In this document: positions 1 to 22,329 of the stretch, piece after piece
How the letters are laid out: every line of letters begins with the position of its first letter
Position numbering within the stretch: the stretch's first letter is position 1
Assembly (NCBI RefSeq): GCF_001411555.2
Contig: NC_049912.1
Coordinates: 2,497,001 to 2,561,000 of the forward strand
Source of the DNA: Juglans regia
Taxonomy: Eukaryota; Streptophyta; Magnoliopsida; Fagales; Juglandaceae
Length of the DNA: 64,000 bases
Direction: 5' to 3'
Notes under the pieces: generated by a model
Told to the model about the DNA's origin: nothing
What the model saw: the letters and a program-made list of their open reading frames with translations, nothing else
Database searches by the model: none
Translations under genes and position numbers: made by a program

Positions 1-1723
1 ATTAATATGACATTCTCCATTTACTTCTATTAGCCTATAAATTGCAATTTGTCAAAATAAATAAATAAATTGCAAATCCAATGGGAAAGAATAATTTATT
101 GGCAGGTGAGGAGCCACATGCGGTAAAGGGTAGTGTTAGTGTGCCGCCCATCTTCGATCGATGGGCATGCCCACTAATACAAATTTCATTTTTTAACATA
201 TTTAAATATTTTTAAAAAATAAAAAAATATATTAATACACTAATAGTCACTTCCTTAATCAGTAAATAAAAAAAATTAAATGTATGAACGATCAAAATGA
301 AGAGACAAATTGAGACGACATAATATCATTATTCGTTAGGTAAAAACCTCATATACATTGTAAAGGATAGCTAACAAAGATGTTCTAGTGCATCGTAGAT
401 TCTTATTATACTTTTTTGCATATTTATTGATCAAATTATTTTTAGTTAGTTATCATATTCTTAATCAACTTTTTTTTTTTGTCTCGCCATTGAACATAAT
501 CATATTAGGAATCATTTATGAAATATCAAAATCTCATCTAAAATTTCTTATGTATCTTACCGTTTAGATTACTTTAATCGTAACCGTAAGATTGGGATTT
601 TGTGGACCAGTCGAAAAGGACTTCTTTTGGGCCGCTAGTGAAGGGATCAAAGACCACGTGGCCGTATCTTTGTCATATCCTTCAGTCCTGGCTGGCCAAA
701 AATGCTCCTTGACACGTGGCCTCATTTTGGGTTTAAAATGTCGACCCAAGTTTAATGCATAGGATAGTTCAGGCGTTAAGGTTGAACTAATTTAAGGAAA
801 AATTGACTCTGCCCAGCTCTCTCTGGAATGCATTTTGTATAGGTGGTAAAATTAACACTATCCGTAATTCAATACAAATACGATATAAAATTAATAAATT
901 TAAATTTAATATTAACGAATTCATATCAAAAGAAATTACTTGTTAATACACTATTTATAAAAAATTAATAACGAATTAACCTACTTAATCTGAAATCAAC
1001 TCATTTTAATTCGTTTAAATTTTATTTTAAAATCACAATTTTATTATTATTAAGTTACAATATTAATATTTCTTAGAATATTTATATTTTTATTTTAAGA
1101 ATTATAATTTTGAACCTATCCTCATATATCTCACTATGTTTATTTGTTATATTATACATTTATTCGTCTGATAATCTTGTTACAAATTACAAGAGGTAAA
1201 AGAAATGAAAAATCAATTAAAAATTAAGGTTAATTGTAAATTCAGTATTTGAATATTTCGCACGTTTTTATATATCAATCTAAAGTTTTTAATTTTTAAA
1301 ATATTGACATATAAATTTAAAAAAAAAAATTGAAATTGGATATGTCCATCAATATTGTTAAAATATTAAGATAAAAACTTGTAAAAATACGAAAATTTAA
1401 GTACTAATTTTTGAATTAATCATAAAAATTAGATACATAAGTTTAACTATTTATTAATAGCCTGAGTGGTAATGAGTTTTTCTACATATTAATCGGTGTG
1501 TTAATACATTATTTATAACGAGATGCATTATAATTTAAAAAAAAATTAAAAATTAAAAAGTTTTAGTATAGTTGGCGTGAAAAACTTGAATATCAACATT
1601 CAACAGCGTGCTGGTTTTCTCACCGGTAATCACATGCATCGGCTATTCGCCACCTCGACTGTTCTTTTGAAATCTTCCCATTACGCCTCCACGATACTGC
1701 CCCTCCCAACGGGGAGAATTTTT
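1..1723. other. AT-rich upstream intergenic DNA
   Basis: I see no gene here. Positions about 128-300 resemble a MITE family also seen near 12410 and 33785: a short GC-richer end (gtgccgccca) followed by an A/T-rich core with a run like atatttaaatattttt. The rest is AT-rich with homopolymer runs. A TTGGGCC motif lies near 627-633, but it is more than 1 kb from the SDH1 start and I do not assign it a role. Confidence 0.5.
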
Positions 1724-1734
1724 TATATTTATAA
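1724..1734 (+). promoter_or_regulatory. Candidate TATA box of SDH1
   Basis: TATATTTATAA lies about 64 bases before the SDH1 ATG. A start site about 30 bases downstream would leave a 5' leader of roughly 35-40 bases. The call rests on sequence and distance only. Confidence 0.4.
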
Positions 1735-1797
1735 GCACTCAAAACATACAAAATCAAAAGCAACTAGAGATAGCTTTATAGACTTAGCAAGACCGAA

Positions 1798-10764
<8,967 letters not shown>

Positions 10765-11640
10765 TACATTGGCTCCAAAAATGTGCATGGATGGTATTAT
10801 GCCCCCCCGAGGTACAAGTGGATCATGTAATAAATCTATGTAGGCACAGAGAGCATTTTTCCATAGAATGATAGTACTTCTGCCGAGAGTGTACGACATG
10901 TAGTCGCGGCTGAAGAATAAGTTCTCTATAGAATTTTTTTTTATTGATTACAATATGTTGCATAAAATACGATGCTTGCAGTAGTAATGTGGTTTTTGTT
11001 TTTTGTTCTTTTTGGCTGCATTTTATTAATTAAACGATTTCTCGTTCTTATATATTTTATTATAAAACAAGGAAAAAAGAAAAAACAATCTTTGGATCAA
11101 ACCTAAAGCCTAAATTGCAAGGGATTGGCCAAAACATTGAAATGGTTTATAGCACTGGTGTTGGCTAGTGCCTAGACAAATTTGACGAACTTTTATTGAA
11201 GTGGTCACCATTGGAGTAGTCTAAAACTCAAACGCTACACTTTTGAACTATAGAAAGTCAAAATATTCTCCAAATTTAGAATTCTACTGTTCATCTCTAA
11301 AACAATTTTATAGTCTAAAAATACTTTCCAAGTTCTATTGTTCTAAAGTTTTACTATTCAATTCTCCATTTTCTTTTTCTTTTTTTCTCTCTTTCTATAG
11401 TTGGAGTGTATTTGTTGGATAATTAGGTTGAAGAAAAAAATAGTTGAGAAGCAATAAGTTTAAATAAAAATTAAATTATTAATTAATATATAGAGTGTAT
11501 TTACAAAATATTAAAGAAATTTTTTTAAAAAAATATTATTAAAATATATAGTACTATATTATTATTTTGAATTTGGGATTAATAGTCCAATATGGATTAA
11601 TATCTCCAACGACTTTGGCTTTAGTCAAAACTTTCAATTT
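10765..11640. other. SDH1 3' UTR and AT-rich spacer
   Basis: The first about 220 bases are the probable SDH1 3' UTR. The rest is AT-rich spacer with no coding signal that I can support. Confidence 0.5.
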
Positions 11641-11649
11641 TAGCCAAAT

Positions 11650-12205
11650 TTTAGGTCCTTTTTGGAATTTAGATTGAAATGAGATCAAATCAATTCTGTT
11701 AACATCCAAAGATTCCAAACACCCAATTCTCAAATCACTAAACTCATTTCAATTCAAAATCTCTTTATACGTGAGACTCACAACATTTTTCAACTCAGCA
11801 CATCTTTACACATGGGACTCACAACCTTTTTTAACTTTCCATAAATATGTTTAAACTCATCTTAACATTCAAATACAATAGACCCACAACCTTGAGCCTC
11901 GTTTGAATATTAAATTGAGTTAAATTCTTTATGAATAATAGTGAATTGAGGTAATGAAGTGAGTTTTGTGAGATCCACCTAAGATGAATTTAGATGTATT
12001 TGAATATTAAAATAAATTTATATGTATTTATGAGAAGTTAAAAAATGTTATAAATTTTGCGTATAAAGATGTGTTGAGTAGAAAAAGTTTGAAAATCCCA
12101 CGAGTAAATATATTTTGAGTTGAGATGAGTTTAGTGATTTGAGAATTAAATATTTAGATGTTAGATTTAGCTTAAAATTATATTAAACTAAGTTCCAAAT
12201 GAGAC
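11650..12205. repeat. Two MITE copies in inverted orientation
   Basis: Positions 11650-11885 and 11893-12205 look like opposite-strand copies of one family. The left copy holds aatcactaaactcattt and the right copy holds its near-complement gagtttagtgatttgag. The right copy opens GCCTCGTTTGAATATT and closes near AAATGAGAC. Together they form an imperfect foldback of roughly 230 bp per arm. Confidence 0.6.
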
Positions 12206-12408
12206 ACTTGATGTAAAGATCACCAACCCAATAACTCTAGCTGTAGCATCCATATTATTACATGAATTAGGTTTTGTAAATGATGAATTATACTTATTAG
12301 TTATTATTCACTCACACACTGCACATATATAATTTTTTTATAAAGTATGAGATGTGAGATAGTGAATAGTGATTGATGAGAAGAATTTTATTTGTAAGTA
12401 ATTTAAGG

Positions 12409-12650
12409 GTTGTGCTAGCGTGCCTTTCAGCTTTGACTGCTAGGTGTACCAGATAGAACAAATCTCTTTTTAATTTTTTAGATTTTTAAATTTTTTAATA
12501 TATTTAAATATTTTTTAAAAAATAAAAAAATATATAAATACACTAAAAACTATTATTTTTTAATTATTAAGTGAAAAAAAAAATTAAAAGAAAAATTTTA
12601 ATATGTGAACGGTTAAAATTAGCGGGCAGCCAGGCGGCCATTTTTCATAA
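12409..12650. mobile_element. MITE-like element
   Basis: GC-richer ends (gtgctagcgtgcc and gggcagccaggcggcc) flank an A/T-rich core. The same layout is seen at 128-300 and 33783-34012, which suggests one small family. No target duplication was defined. Confidence 0.4.
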
Positions 12651-13759
12651 GTTAAAGTTGGAAAACGTCGAAAAGTAAGGTACCCCTCGGGTCGCGAGCT
12701 ATGACGCATTTGGACACTAGTAAATCGACGTGTCAATGAGTAACAGACTCGTAGGCATGGAAGTGGGGTCCTCTACTCATTAGGTAACGAGGATCTCTAT
12801 CAGTTTGGGAGGTGTAGGGGACAGGTCGAGGTGTATTTTCGGTATTGTAATAAACTAATAATAGATGAGAATAAAAACTAATTTCTTGATTTAAAAAATA
12901 CTCGATTCTTTGAAAATAAATTTTTTTAATAATTTTTGGTTTGGACATGTTGCATATATGATATTTGGTGAAATGTCTAGCCAATAATTTTTCTATATTA
13001 ACAAAAAGTTCATTTTAATTAGAGTAATACTAGAGAGAAATTATTATAACAGTGTATATTTTATACTTATTGTATGACTGTTTCTAATTAATTATTCTCA
13101 ACATTCAATTAAAAATATATATAATCTATATAATATCACATCATATATACAAAAGAGCAATGCTAGATACAGTCCCCATTTGGGGACTACAATACAAGCC
13201 TAGGCTATTTTAACTTTAAAATTTTTTAAAATTACAAAATTATCCCTCTTAAAATTATGTTTTCTCTCATTTTATAATGTGTCTGCACATGCAGTCCCCA
13301 CTTGAAGACTGCAAATAGAATTTCTCTATACAAAATAAATACTCTTAATAATAATTTCTATTCATATTTATTATTTTAATTGACTCAAAAAGCTCTTATG
13401 AACGGTAACGCAGCAACGGTCGTTAATTTAGCACACGAGTAGACTAGGGCTAATTTCACACGTTCAGTTTTCCTCAACTGACAGGTCAGATAATTATTTC
13501 TCTGTTTCAATATTTCTCTCTCTATCTATCTATCTATCCTCTTTGGGAAGGGGGCTTTTTACCAGCGCTGCTCTTGTCCTTCTCACCCGCCTTGTTCAGC
13601 TTTTGTTCTTTCTTTCGACCTACTCCACTTTTTTCACTCCCCGTCTCTGGCTCTCTTCTTTTGACCGTGAATACTCGCACAACACTCGCTCTCTTGCTTC
13701 GATCTTTCTGGGGGTAATGCGAGCTGTGCAGTTTCTTTCCGGCTAGATTTGGCCGTAGA
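12651..13759. other. Spacer and upstream region of the GRAS gene
   Basis: Positions 13163-13326 form a small foldback-like element: gctagatacagtcccc at one end, cagtccccacttgaagactgc at the other. A TCTA/TC microsatellite lies at 13514-13541. The pyrimidine-rich stretch 13540-13700 is probably 5' leader of the GRAS gene. No clear TATA box is seen. Confidence 0.45.
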
Positions 13760-15631
13760 ATGGCATACATGTGTACGGACAGCGGCAACCTCATGGCAAT
13801 TGCTCAGCAAGTCATCAACCAGAAACAACAGCGAGAGGAACAACAGCACCATGCTCACCACCACCGGCAACAACAACAGCTCGTGGGCGTCAATCCCCTC
13901 TCCCTGAATCCATGGACAAATAGTACTCACCACACCTTGTCCGGCTCTCCGAGTTCGGGTTTTGGCCTCACTGGTACCGGGTTCCCCGACCAGTATCACG
14001 TCAGCGGTGGACCAGATTCTGTCGAGCCAGGGTTTCAGTTTCCTAACCTGGAGCATCACTCGACCGGGTTTAGGTTTGCGGATTTTGGCGGTGGTGCGGG
14101 TGGTGAGTTCGACTCCGACGAGTGGATGGACAGCTTAATGGGCGGTGGGGATTCAACGGATAGTTCCAATCTGCCCTCCGGGTACGAAGCATGGCAGAAC
14201 AATGCCGATTATGGAATCTACGGTTCCGATCCGTTTGCCACCCGCCCCAGTCGACTCAGCGTCGCTTGCGGTCCTCCGTCCGACCTCAACCGATTCGTCT
14301 TCCCAGATACTCAGAAGAGTCCTACTCCAAACCCTTCTCCTCAACCCCAGGTCCCCTCGTGGACACCACCTCCATCACCACCACCGCCGTCATCTCCACC
14401 GGCTATCATTAAGGACGCCAAGCCGCCGAACACTTCACTGCAGATCCCACACAGGAACGACGTCGGTGGTGTCTCATCTAGCCACTCACCGGAAGTCGAG
14501 TCTGCACGGCCTCTTCTCAAAAAGCTCCTCGATTGTGCTAGACTAGCCGATTCGGAACCTGGTCGTGCTGTGAAATCACTTATTGGACTCGGAAAATTAG
14601 TGTCCGAGCGTGGAGATCCAACCGAGAGGGTAGCCTATCACTTCTATCAGGCGCTATGTGGCAGGCTGTCTGTTCAAACTGAGAAAAGCTCTACTGTCAC
14701 TGAAGAAGAGAGCGCGTCCGAGGATTTCACACTGACTTACAAATCTCTTAACGATGCGTGCCCATACTCGAAGTTTGCACATTTAACAGCAAACCAAGCA
14801 ATCCTTGAAGCTACAGACGGGGCAACCAAGATTCACATAGTAGATTTCGGCATCGTTCAAGGGGTTCAATGGGCAGCGCTTCTACAAGCTCTGGCGACCC
14901 GTTCCGCCGGAAAGCCCACTACGATTCGCATCTCAGGCATACCCGCCCCGGCCCTCGGTAAATCTCCGGCTGCTTCCCTATTCGCAACCGGAAACCGGCT
15001 ACGCGAATTTGCTGATATCCTCAAGATGAATTTCTTGTTCGAGCCTGTCCTGACCCCGATTGAGGAGCTCGACGAGTCTAGCTTCCGAGTCGAGCCGGAT
15101 GAGGTCTTGGCAGTAAACTTCATGCTTCAGCTATACAATTTGTTAGACGAAACTCCCGTCTCCGTCGAAACGGCTCTCCGGCTGGCCAAGTCGTTGAGTC
15201 CAAAAATTGTTACTTTGGGGGAATACGAAGTCAGGTTAAACGGTGTCGGGTTCTTTCAGCGGTTCAAGAACGCGTCGAGGTTCTACTCGGCCTTTTTCGA
15301 ATCGCTGGAGCCCAACTTGACCCGAGACTCCCCCGAGAGGCTCCAAGTGGAGAGACAATTACTTGGCCGTCGAATCGCAGGTGTAATTGGAGCTGAGGAG
15401 CCGGGAAGCAGCAAGAGAGAACGTATGGAGGACAAAGAGCACTGGAGGATTTTGATGGAAAGTTGTGGTTTTGAGCCTGTAGCCCTCAGCCACTACGCAG
15501 TGAGTCAGGCTAAGATTCTCTTATGGAACTACAATTACAGTTCCTCGTATTCTCTAATCGAATCTACGCCTGGGTTTTTCTCTCTGGCATGGAACCAAGT
15601 CCCACTTCTGACTGTTTCTTCATGGCGTTGA
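13760..15631 (+). CDS. SCL4: GRAS-family transcription regulator, SCARECROW-LIKE 4/7 type
   Basis: Single-exon GRAS protein of 623 residues, a nuclear transcription co-regulator family. The start [19 protein letters not shown] is the hallmark N-terminus of the SCL4/SCL7 clade and fixes the start codon. A Gln/His-rich run follows (about residues 20-45), then a variable acidic/Gly region and a Pro-rich stretch near residues 190-220. The GRAS core begins about residue 248 (leucine heptad [17 protein letters not shown]). The VHIID block is IHIVDFG at residues 358-364. The PFYRE-region block RFYSAFF is near residue 506, and the SAW domain runs from [10 protein letters not shown] (about 562) to the end, closing VSSWR. 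All blocks are in order and the frame is intact. The symbol reflects clade, since SCL4 and SCL7 cannot be separated here. Confidence 0.95.
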   Translation: MAYMCTDSGNLMAIAQQVINQKQQREEQQHHAHHHRQQQQLVGVNPLSLNPWTNSTHHTLSGSPSSGFGLTGTGFPDQYHVSGGPDSVEPGFQFPNLEHHSTGFRFADFGGGAGGEFDSDEWMDSLMGGGDSTDSSNLPSGYEAWQNNADYGIYGSDPFATRPSRLSVACGPPSDLNRFVFPDTQKSPTPNPSPQPQVPSWTPPPSPPPPSSPPAIIKDAKPPNTSLQIPHRNDVGGVSSSHSPEVESARPLLKKLLDCARLADSEPGRAVKSLIGLGKLVSERGDPTERVAYHFYQALCGRLSVQTEKSSTVTEEESASEDFTLTYKSLNDACPYSKFAHLTANQAILEATDGATKIHIVDFGIVQGVQWAALLQALATRSAGKPTTIRISGIPAPALGKSPAASLFATGNRLREFADILKMNFLFEPVLTPIEELDESSFRVEPDEVLAVNFMLQLYNLLDETPVSVETALRLAKSLSPKIVTLGEYEVRLNGVGFFQRFKNASRFYSAFFESLEPNLTRDSPERLQVERQLLGRRIAGVIGAEEPGSSKRERMEDKEHWRILMESCGFEPVALSHYAVSQAKILLWNYNYSSSYSLIESTPGFFSLAWNQVPLLTVSSWR

Positions 15632-15710
15632 TTGGTTTGTTCTCAGCTCGAATCTCATTTCTCCGATGCGGAAATTAATGTTTTGGCGATCGGGTCGTGG
15701 AAATTAGCCG

Positions 15711-15845
15711 TGCTATAATCTCTCTGTGTGTTTATTTTTGCTGTTGATATTAATGGTGGATGTTGAACTGACTTTATTAACTTTATAATGTTGAAAATGC
15801 ACATTAAATACTATGCTATAATCTCTCTGTGTGTTTATTTTTGCT
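15711..15845 (+). repeat. 32-bp direct repeat after the GRAS gene
   Basis: The 32 bases at 15711-15742 (starting tgctataatctctctgtgtg) recur exactly at 15814-15845, 103 bases apart, in the probable 3' UTR. This is a local duplication; no function is inferred. Confidence 0.85.
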
Positions 15846-16329
15846 TGGCTCTTGATTTTCAGGTTTTAGAATATCTCGTTAATTCATTGCCAAGTTTTGA
15901 AGTTTCCAGCTTAATTCTTTGATCATGTAACTCTTTTTCTTCTGGGCAAAATAGCAGCACAAGTCTTACAATGCAACTTGTTTTGAACGTTAATTGCTGC
16001 CCTTATACTTTTGCACGAAGCATGAAGTTCATTTTATACATATTTTGATGCTTTGTATTTGAAAATTAAGTTAATTTAAGTTGATGGACATGTTTTATGT
16101 ATTTTGAGGTATAGATCGTTGAAAATGATGATTAAGAAAAAAAGTATAAAATATATATTTTTTAATAATTATAAAAAATATGCATTAAAAAGTACATAAA
16201 AATAAGAATATTATATTAGTATAGAGAATGAGATAGCTAATTCAACATGAAACTTTTGAGTCATGGGTAGCTAAAACCAAAATGTGTCATATTAGCAAAA
16301 CTTTACTTAAACCAATGTTACATGTAGTT

Positions 16330-16910
16330 GTGCGATTAAGGACGATGTCTGGTGGAAAGGGGTTTTTGCACTCAACTGGGCCGGGCCCCCGGCCCAGGGC
16401 TCACGATCTCCAATTGGAGAAGGTCTAGACGAAGCCAGAGGCCCGAGAAAGGGAAAAGGAGCTGACGGCTCCTCCAATCACCATACATTAAAGGGAGGCT
16501 GACAGGCCAGGATCCTATTCGCTGTAAGATTGGCTGCATTAAATGCAATTAGGAGTGACCAATCTCGAGGTCGGGTCCTTGCAACCAATAGGAACAACTG
16601 CATTAAATGTAACGTCACGGCATCCAAAGCAGAGGTGATCATTGCAGCCACCAAAAAACTCCCAAGGAAGCAGCTATAAAAGGAAGAGGGCCAGCAACGG
16701 GTGCGGGGTTACACACACTTGGTATCCATCTCCAACTTCCATCTTATCCCAAGTTCGGTCTTTACCTTCACATCCATCACTCTAATTTCTCTACAACACT
16801 AACTTTGACATCGGAGGAGATACGGCCACCTCACGCCATCTTCTATTCCTTCCTCGTAGGTTTGGGAGACTCGTTGTTGTACGGTGGCTACAAAACATGC
16901 ATCAACATCA
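16330..16910 (+). mobile_element. LTR-retrotransposon LTR, probably solo
   Basis: A 0.58-kb GC-richer island in AT-rich DNA. It has TATAAAAGG (16675-16683), a following leader-like segment with pyrimidine-rich text, and an end near acatgcatcaaca. This is the layout of an LTR with promoter and R/U5. No matching second LTR, primer-binding site or coding region follows. Precise ends and target duplications were not found. Confidence 0.5.
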
Positions 16911-19060
16911 CACTTATAAAGTAGTTCAATATATGGCATTAGTCTAGAAAATAAACATGAAGATAAGGTATATAGTTAATGTGTCAATATTAGATGTCGA
17001 ATTATTGTGGCATTATCTATCAGGATATCATTCATACAGTGTTTAATTTAAGAGTATTGTTATTCATAAGTCCCACAATATTTTTATTTTTTTAATTTTT
17101 AATTTTTAATTCTTTTTAATTTTATTTTTCTTAAAATAATTTAATTATTTTACTCATCATCTATTTAATTTAGTAAAAGAAAAAAATTAAAAAAATTATA
17201 AAATAATAGTGTGTGGTGTATAAAGTTTAAGTATAGAATTTTTCTTAATTTAATTAAGTAATGCAGAGCTGAGATTTCTTGAAGTGGTGTTTGATTTTGA
17301 CATATGGCAGAGGTTAATCCCCAATCGATGTTGTGATCATGTGTGGAAGACCAGACCTCCAGTAACATGGATTTTTTTGCACACATCATGAGGTACCGGG
17401 CGATATTTTCCCTTACCACGTACGTAGACCGTGTAGTACTAGTTTCCGAATCTTCAAGGCTGTCATTATTAGAACATTAATTTTTATAATATAATTTATA
17501 AAAGTAATATAAAATATAAAATAACTTCAATTTAAAATATAATTATATAAAATAATTATAATAAAAAATCGTAGGCGTATAAGAGAGCTGGTCCTACTGC
17601 CTTGTGCCAATGGTATTTTGATAGGCTAATAATCTCGTACCATCATTTTATTACTCTACAGTGTATTTGAATTTTTTATTTTTTATTATTATTTTTTAAA
17701 TATATTTTTTAACATTCTTAATTATTAAAAAAAATTAAAAATATAGATAACTTCACTAATAGTCAATTATTTAATTATTAATTAAAAATAAATAAATAAA
17801 AAGATTAATAATAAATGAGTGATAGTAAATAGTAATCTTATCATTATCTTTTTTCAAATGATCTTATGGGTCAATTTTCCTCTCATTATGGCTTTTAGTA
17901 AGAATAGTTTTATTTATCCTTCTTAAGCCACAATCATACGCAATCTTTTTTTTTTTTTCTTTTAACAAATATATGAGATAGAAATGATGAGTAAGGACTC
18001 GTTTGAATAATGAAAATATTTCATCTTATCTCATTTTATTATTATAATTTTTTAAAATTTTATATAAAATATAATAAAAATTTCAAAAATTTCAAATTCT
18101 AAACAATAAAAATATTAAAAACTAATATTTTATTCAACTTTAATTTAAAACCATCTAATCTTTATCTCATTATCTATATCTCATATAAAAGAATTCAATT
18201 AACTTAATAAAAATAAAATAATAAAAAATTAAAAAATTTATAATAAATAGCAAAAGTTAATTAATGTCTGTACCTTTCTGACTACACCTATAGTCAAGTT
18301 CTCTCTCTCACACAGGTAAATAGAGTCAGAGAAGCCATGCATGCCAGGGATAGCATTATCAGGTTTATATGGGCAGTGTGCATGACAGGGATAGCAGTGG
18401 ACTGCATGATATTTGCCGTTTACGTCGTGGGCACTGATCGTGACCTTTCATGATCACGGTAAAATGCACAATCGAGTACTTTGAAATTTTATTTGAGAGG
18501 GTCCCATACAACGAAGAATGCACTTTCTGAGGTTTGGTATGCATCTATTTCGTCGTTTCCACGAGCCTTCCTGGCCTCCCGGCCGGCGGCCGGTCCGTCC
18601 TTTCCTTTCGTTGTTCTAAACTGCAATCATTTTGTTAACAACGTGTTACACACACCTGCTCACCCAATGGCCTGCAACTAAAGGAGAGAAAAAGACAAGA
18701 GTATATTTCGTACCTTAGAAAGTGGCCATTGATGGCTATTTATTTGAAATTGGCAAGAAGGACTCTTTGGCAGCTCATGAAGTCTGTCATGAAGATGATA
18801 TTAATTTATTTATTTATTTAGAGGTTTTTTCTATTTATAAGAGGTAAATTTGTTAAAAAAATATATAAATTTTACAAGGTGATGTATTTTCCACGCATGA
18901 ATTTCTCCTGTGATCTCAAGATTCGATGTACGCCTAAAAAACATGAAAAACTTTTTACCTTTGTAATAAAATAAGACATGCACCGAGATAATTAGTACGT
19001 TATTAATGCAGCGCTAGCCACACGTAAATAATCAAATTTATCTTTTTTCATAGCTTATTT
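16911..19060. other. AT-rich gene-poor DNA with a Tourist-like MITE
   Basis: A TAA then GGACTCGTTTGAATAATG at 17995 opens a Tourist-like element that fades by about 18195. Positions 18337-18453 hold a 38-codon ORF discussed under findings. Positions 18540-18600 are locally GC-rich (ggccggcggccgg) without a coding signal I recognise. Confidence 0.4.
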
Positions 19061-19061
19061 T

Positions 19062-19285
19062 TTCAGAATAACTGGTGATTTTATATAGTATCAGAATAGA
19101 AGTCTTGAATTCAAACTCTAACTATACAACATTCTACTTCATTTAATTAAATATTTTATGTGTTGTACCCACTTATTGAGAGTGAGTTTGATCCATACGT
19201 AAGGAAAGTGTTGAAATATAAATTAAATAATAAAATCTACACATTCCCATCTAGCCAAAAGAGAATCTCATACCCAATTAAAAAA
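19062..19285 (+). repeat. SINE-like repeat remnant
   Basis: The start (ggtgattttatatagtatcagaatagaagtcttgaattcaaac) resembles a decayed tRNA-derived head with a B-box-like sequence. The tail (gtgttgaaatataaattaaataata) is of a type common in dispersed plant repeats. It is strongly diverged. Confidence 0.35.
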
Positions 19286-22200
19286 AAATAGTAGAAATTA
19301 AGTACGTGATTTCCTTGATGAAAAAGAAGAAGAAACTAGCTAGGTTTGAAATTGACTTGAATAATAATAATAAAAAAAGCTTTGGCATATTAATTAGGTG
19401 AAAACCATAAACAAAAAAATGGGTGAAATAAAAATTCAATTTCTTAAAATAAGAACACTAGAATATAGAGTGGAATATTAGAGAGATATATAAATATCTA
19501 AAGCGAAATTTTATAATATTTAGTAAAATTTTAATATTATTTAAAAAAATATTATCGTATTATTTTATATATCTATCAGTCTTTCCCATTTTTTTAAACT
19601 CCAAAATATATTAGGAACCAACTTATCCTCTTACTCATTTCTATATCAGCTTATTTTCTCCTCTCATTTCATATGCATTCATCGCTTTAAGTACAAAATG
19701 ATGACATTTTGGCTAGAATTTGCTCGGCCAGAGGTATTATTACTTGAACCTGTTCACTTTTTAGGCACCCAGCAGGTGTTTCGAATTCAAAGAGCCCGTG
19801 TTACAAAATCGACCAAATTAAAAGTATAAATAATTTTATAAATTAACATAATTTTATATAATTTATCAAATTTATTTTAGAATAAAAATAATTTTTTAAT
19901 TTAATTAATACGTTAAAATACACGAAAATTTATAAAATTAATTTTTATGTAACTTGTTTCTGGTTTTATAAAATTAGAAAAAATCTACACGATGTCTTAC
20001 TATTCACACAATTTTTATACATCACATTTTTTTTAATTTTTATTATTTTTTTCTTTTATCAAATTTTTAATATTTAAATAATGAATAGAAAAATTGAATT
20101 AATTTTAAAAAAATAAACTTTATAAAAATCTATAAAAAATATTAAAAAATTTAAAAATTTAAAAAATTATAATATATAAAACTGAGAGAAATTGTGTATT
20201 ATTACTCCTAAAATTAATACCTGCGAGTCCACTGCTCTATTGCCCCCAAAATAACTGCACAATTTCCTTCAAGTAAAATCCAAAGACAGTTTACTTTAGT
20301 ACGACCGACCGTGCCTGCATGCAGCTCTGCTCCATTTTAGTGATGTCGTAGCTTGAGAGCTTGGAGACTCTGAATGGAGCCTATCGGTAAGAGCGTCTGG
20401 AAGTAGACAAAAGTCTGATGAATGAACGTGACATGACATCTGTACCGGAGAATTCCATGGACGCCGTACTTTCTTGAATGTTCTTAATGATGTCAATATC
20501 GCTGTAACGGTCGGTTGGTCTGTCTTGAACGACAGCGGGGCCTTTCCTTATGTTTTAAACGACGTGCCACATTCAACTGTGGTATTCCGTACCGTAGGGT
20601 GTAGACTTGCTGAAGTTCTCTACTATTTCTTTTCGATTTTTTCAAATTAAGTAAAATGTTTTAGGTATTAAACACTCAGCAATTTTTTAAGTTTTTCGTT
20701 AGAAAAATAAAAATAATATAAATATCACATTTCAAATGATTATATAAGAGTGTGTAGTATATAGTATTGTTATTGAATCAAAATGATAGATTAACCTATA
20801 TTTTCTGTTTTCTTAGTCAATAAATTACTCATAAATATAAAAAATTGTTAGGACTCGTTTGGAGAGTAAAATAATATGATAATTTTGTGAATAATAGTAA
20901 GATAATTTGTGAATAGTAGTGAAAGAGTTTGAGTTAAGTATTTTTTAGATTTTGAGAAATGAGAGAAAATGAATTGAATAAAAAATATTATAAAGTTTAA
21001 ATATTGTTAGAATATAATTTTATAATATTATTCTTGTTTAGGGATTCAAAAAATTTAATTTAATTTTTTTTTATTTGAAAGTTTGGAAATGTTATAATGA
21101 TTAGTTATGAATTACGTTATAGTTTATATTTGATATAAAAGTAATTATAAATATAATTTTAGAATATGCAAATTTTGCTCAATGTTCTTTGAAAATAAAT
21201 AAGATTCATCATTAAAAAAATAATAATTTTTTTTCATGTAAGTTTCAACTTTATTGTTCATTTTTTTTAAAAATATTTACAATCCATAAAATTGTATAAA
21301 TCTCGAAATACTTTGAAATGATTAATGCTATATACAGTCGTGGAATGCATAAATACCGTATAGTCGTTTTAAAAAAGAGTATGATCTATTATTAAAAAAT
21401 TAATTTCTTTTCATGTGAATTTTATATTTATTTACTTTTTTCAAAATGATTGTACGATATTTTCACACTCGCAATTACAAGTATAATTTTTCCTTTGAAA
21501 TTAGGTGGGACACACCAGGCCAACAACGGTAATGCCTCCAAACAACACCTGCTATATCCGATAAATGATATAAAGTACTGACTTGCTTTTATTCATGTGA
21601 AAAGGATAAAAAGCTTAGTCGACTAAACAAAAAGCTATATTATCATTTGATATTTGGTTAATGCTTATCCTGAAAAATGGCTCGCTAAACTTTATGAACA
21701 GTACCGAAAATGATTAGAAAACTAAAAGAGATCCGATAAAGCCCAATTAGCAGCTTACAGCTCCAAGCTACATAGGCTAGCTAGCTGGAAAAGATACATT
21801 AACTTTCGAAACTGAAGGTGTCTTTTGCTGTTTTAATGCAGGCTAGGGTCCATTCAAGTTAATTGCCAATTACTTTCGACTGGTACGTACATTCAAGTCG
21901 ACAAGAAGAAGAAGATCAAAGCTATCGCAAAGTATGTATGTATGTGTGTGTTTATATATATATATATATATATGTTAGGACATATAATATAATTGGCAAT
22001 TAACATTACTTTGGCTTTCTTTTTTACGGAAGTGTTGAAGAATAATTGTGAATGAATGGGTGAAGTTTTCCATTTGAGAAATGGTTGTCTGAAAGAGATT
22101 TTATAAAAGTACTAAATTTACAAGCTAACATGTCTTGATATAGGATGTTAGATTATAAAATTATTTTTATTTTAAAGTAAATCTAACATATATTATATGA

Positions 22201-22320
22201 AGTCATCATGTTAGTTTGTGAGTTTATTTTTGTGAAATTTTTATAGTTGTAACATTTATTTCTATTTATTTGATTTAAGTTTCCTTCTCTTGGTTCATTT
22301 GATTTACGAAGCAACTTGAC
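19286..22320. other. Gene-poor AT-rich DNA with small repeats
   Basis: Contents I can name: a Tourist-like MITE opening at 20851 (TTA then GGACTCGTTTGG) and running to about 21140; a short foldback-type repeat at about 21325-21492; and a TATG/TG/TA microsatellite at about 21930-21975. Positions 20280-20530 are GC-richer. Their minus-strand frames carry short ORFs that I cannot assign and that are broken by stops. Confidence 0.4.
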
Positions 22321-22329
22321 TCACTAAAA

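Noticed and set aside
13634..14059. 141-codon minus-strand ORF over the GRAS start
   Set aside because: It is a shadow of the GC-rich GRAS coding sequence on the other strand.
20296..20496. Minus-strand gene near 20.4 kb
   Set aside because: All frames are short or interrupted, no domain or splice pattern is recognised, and the GC-rich patch alone is not enough.
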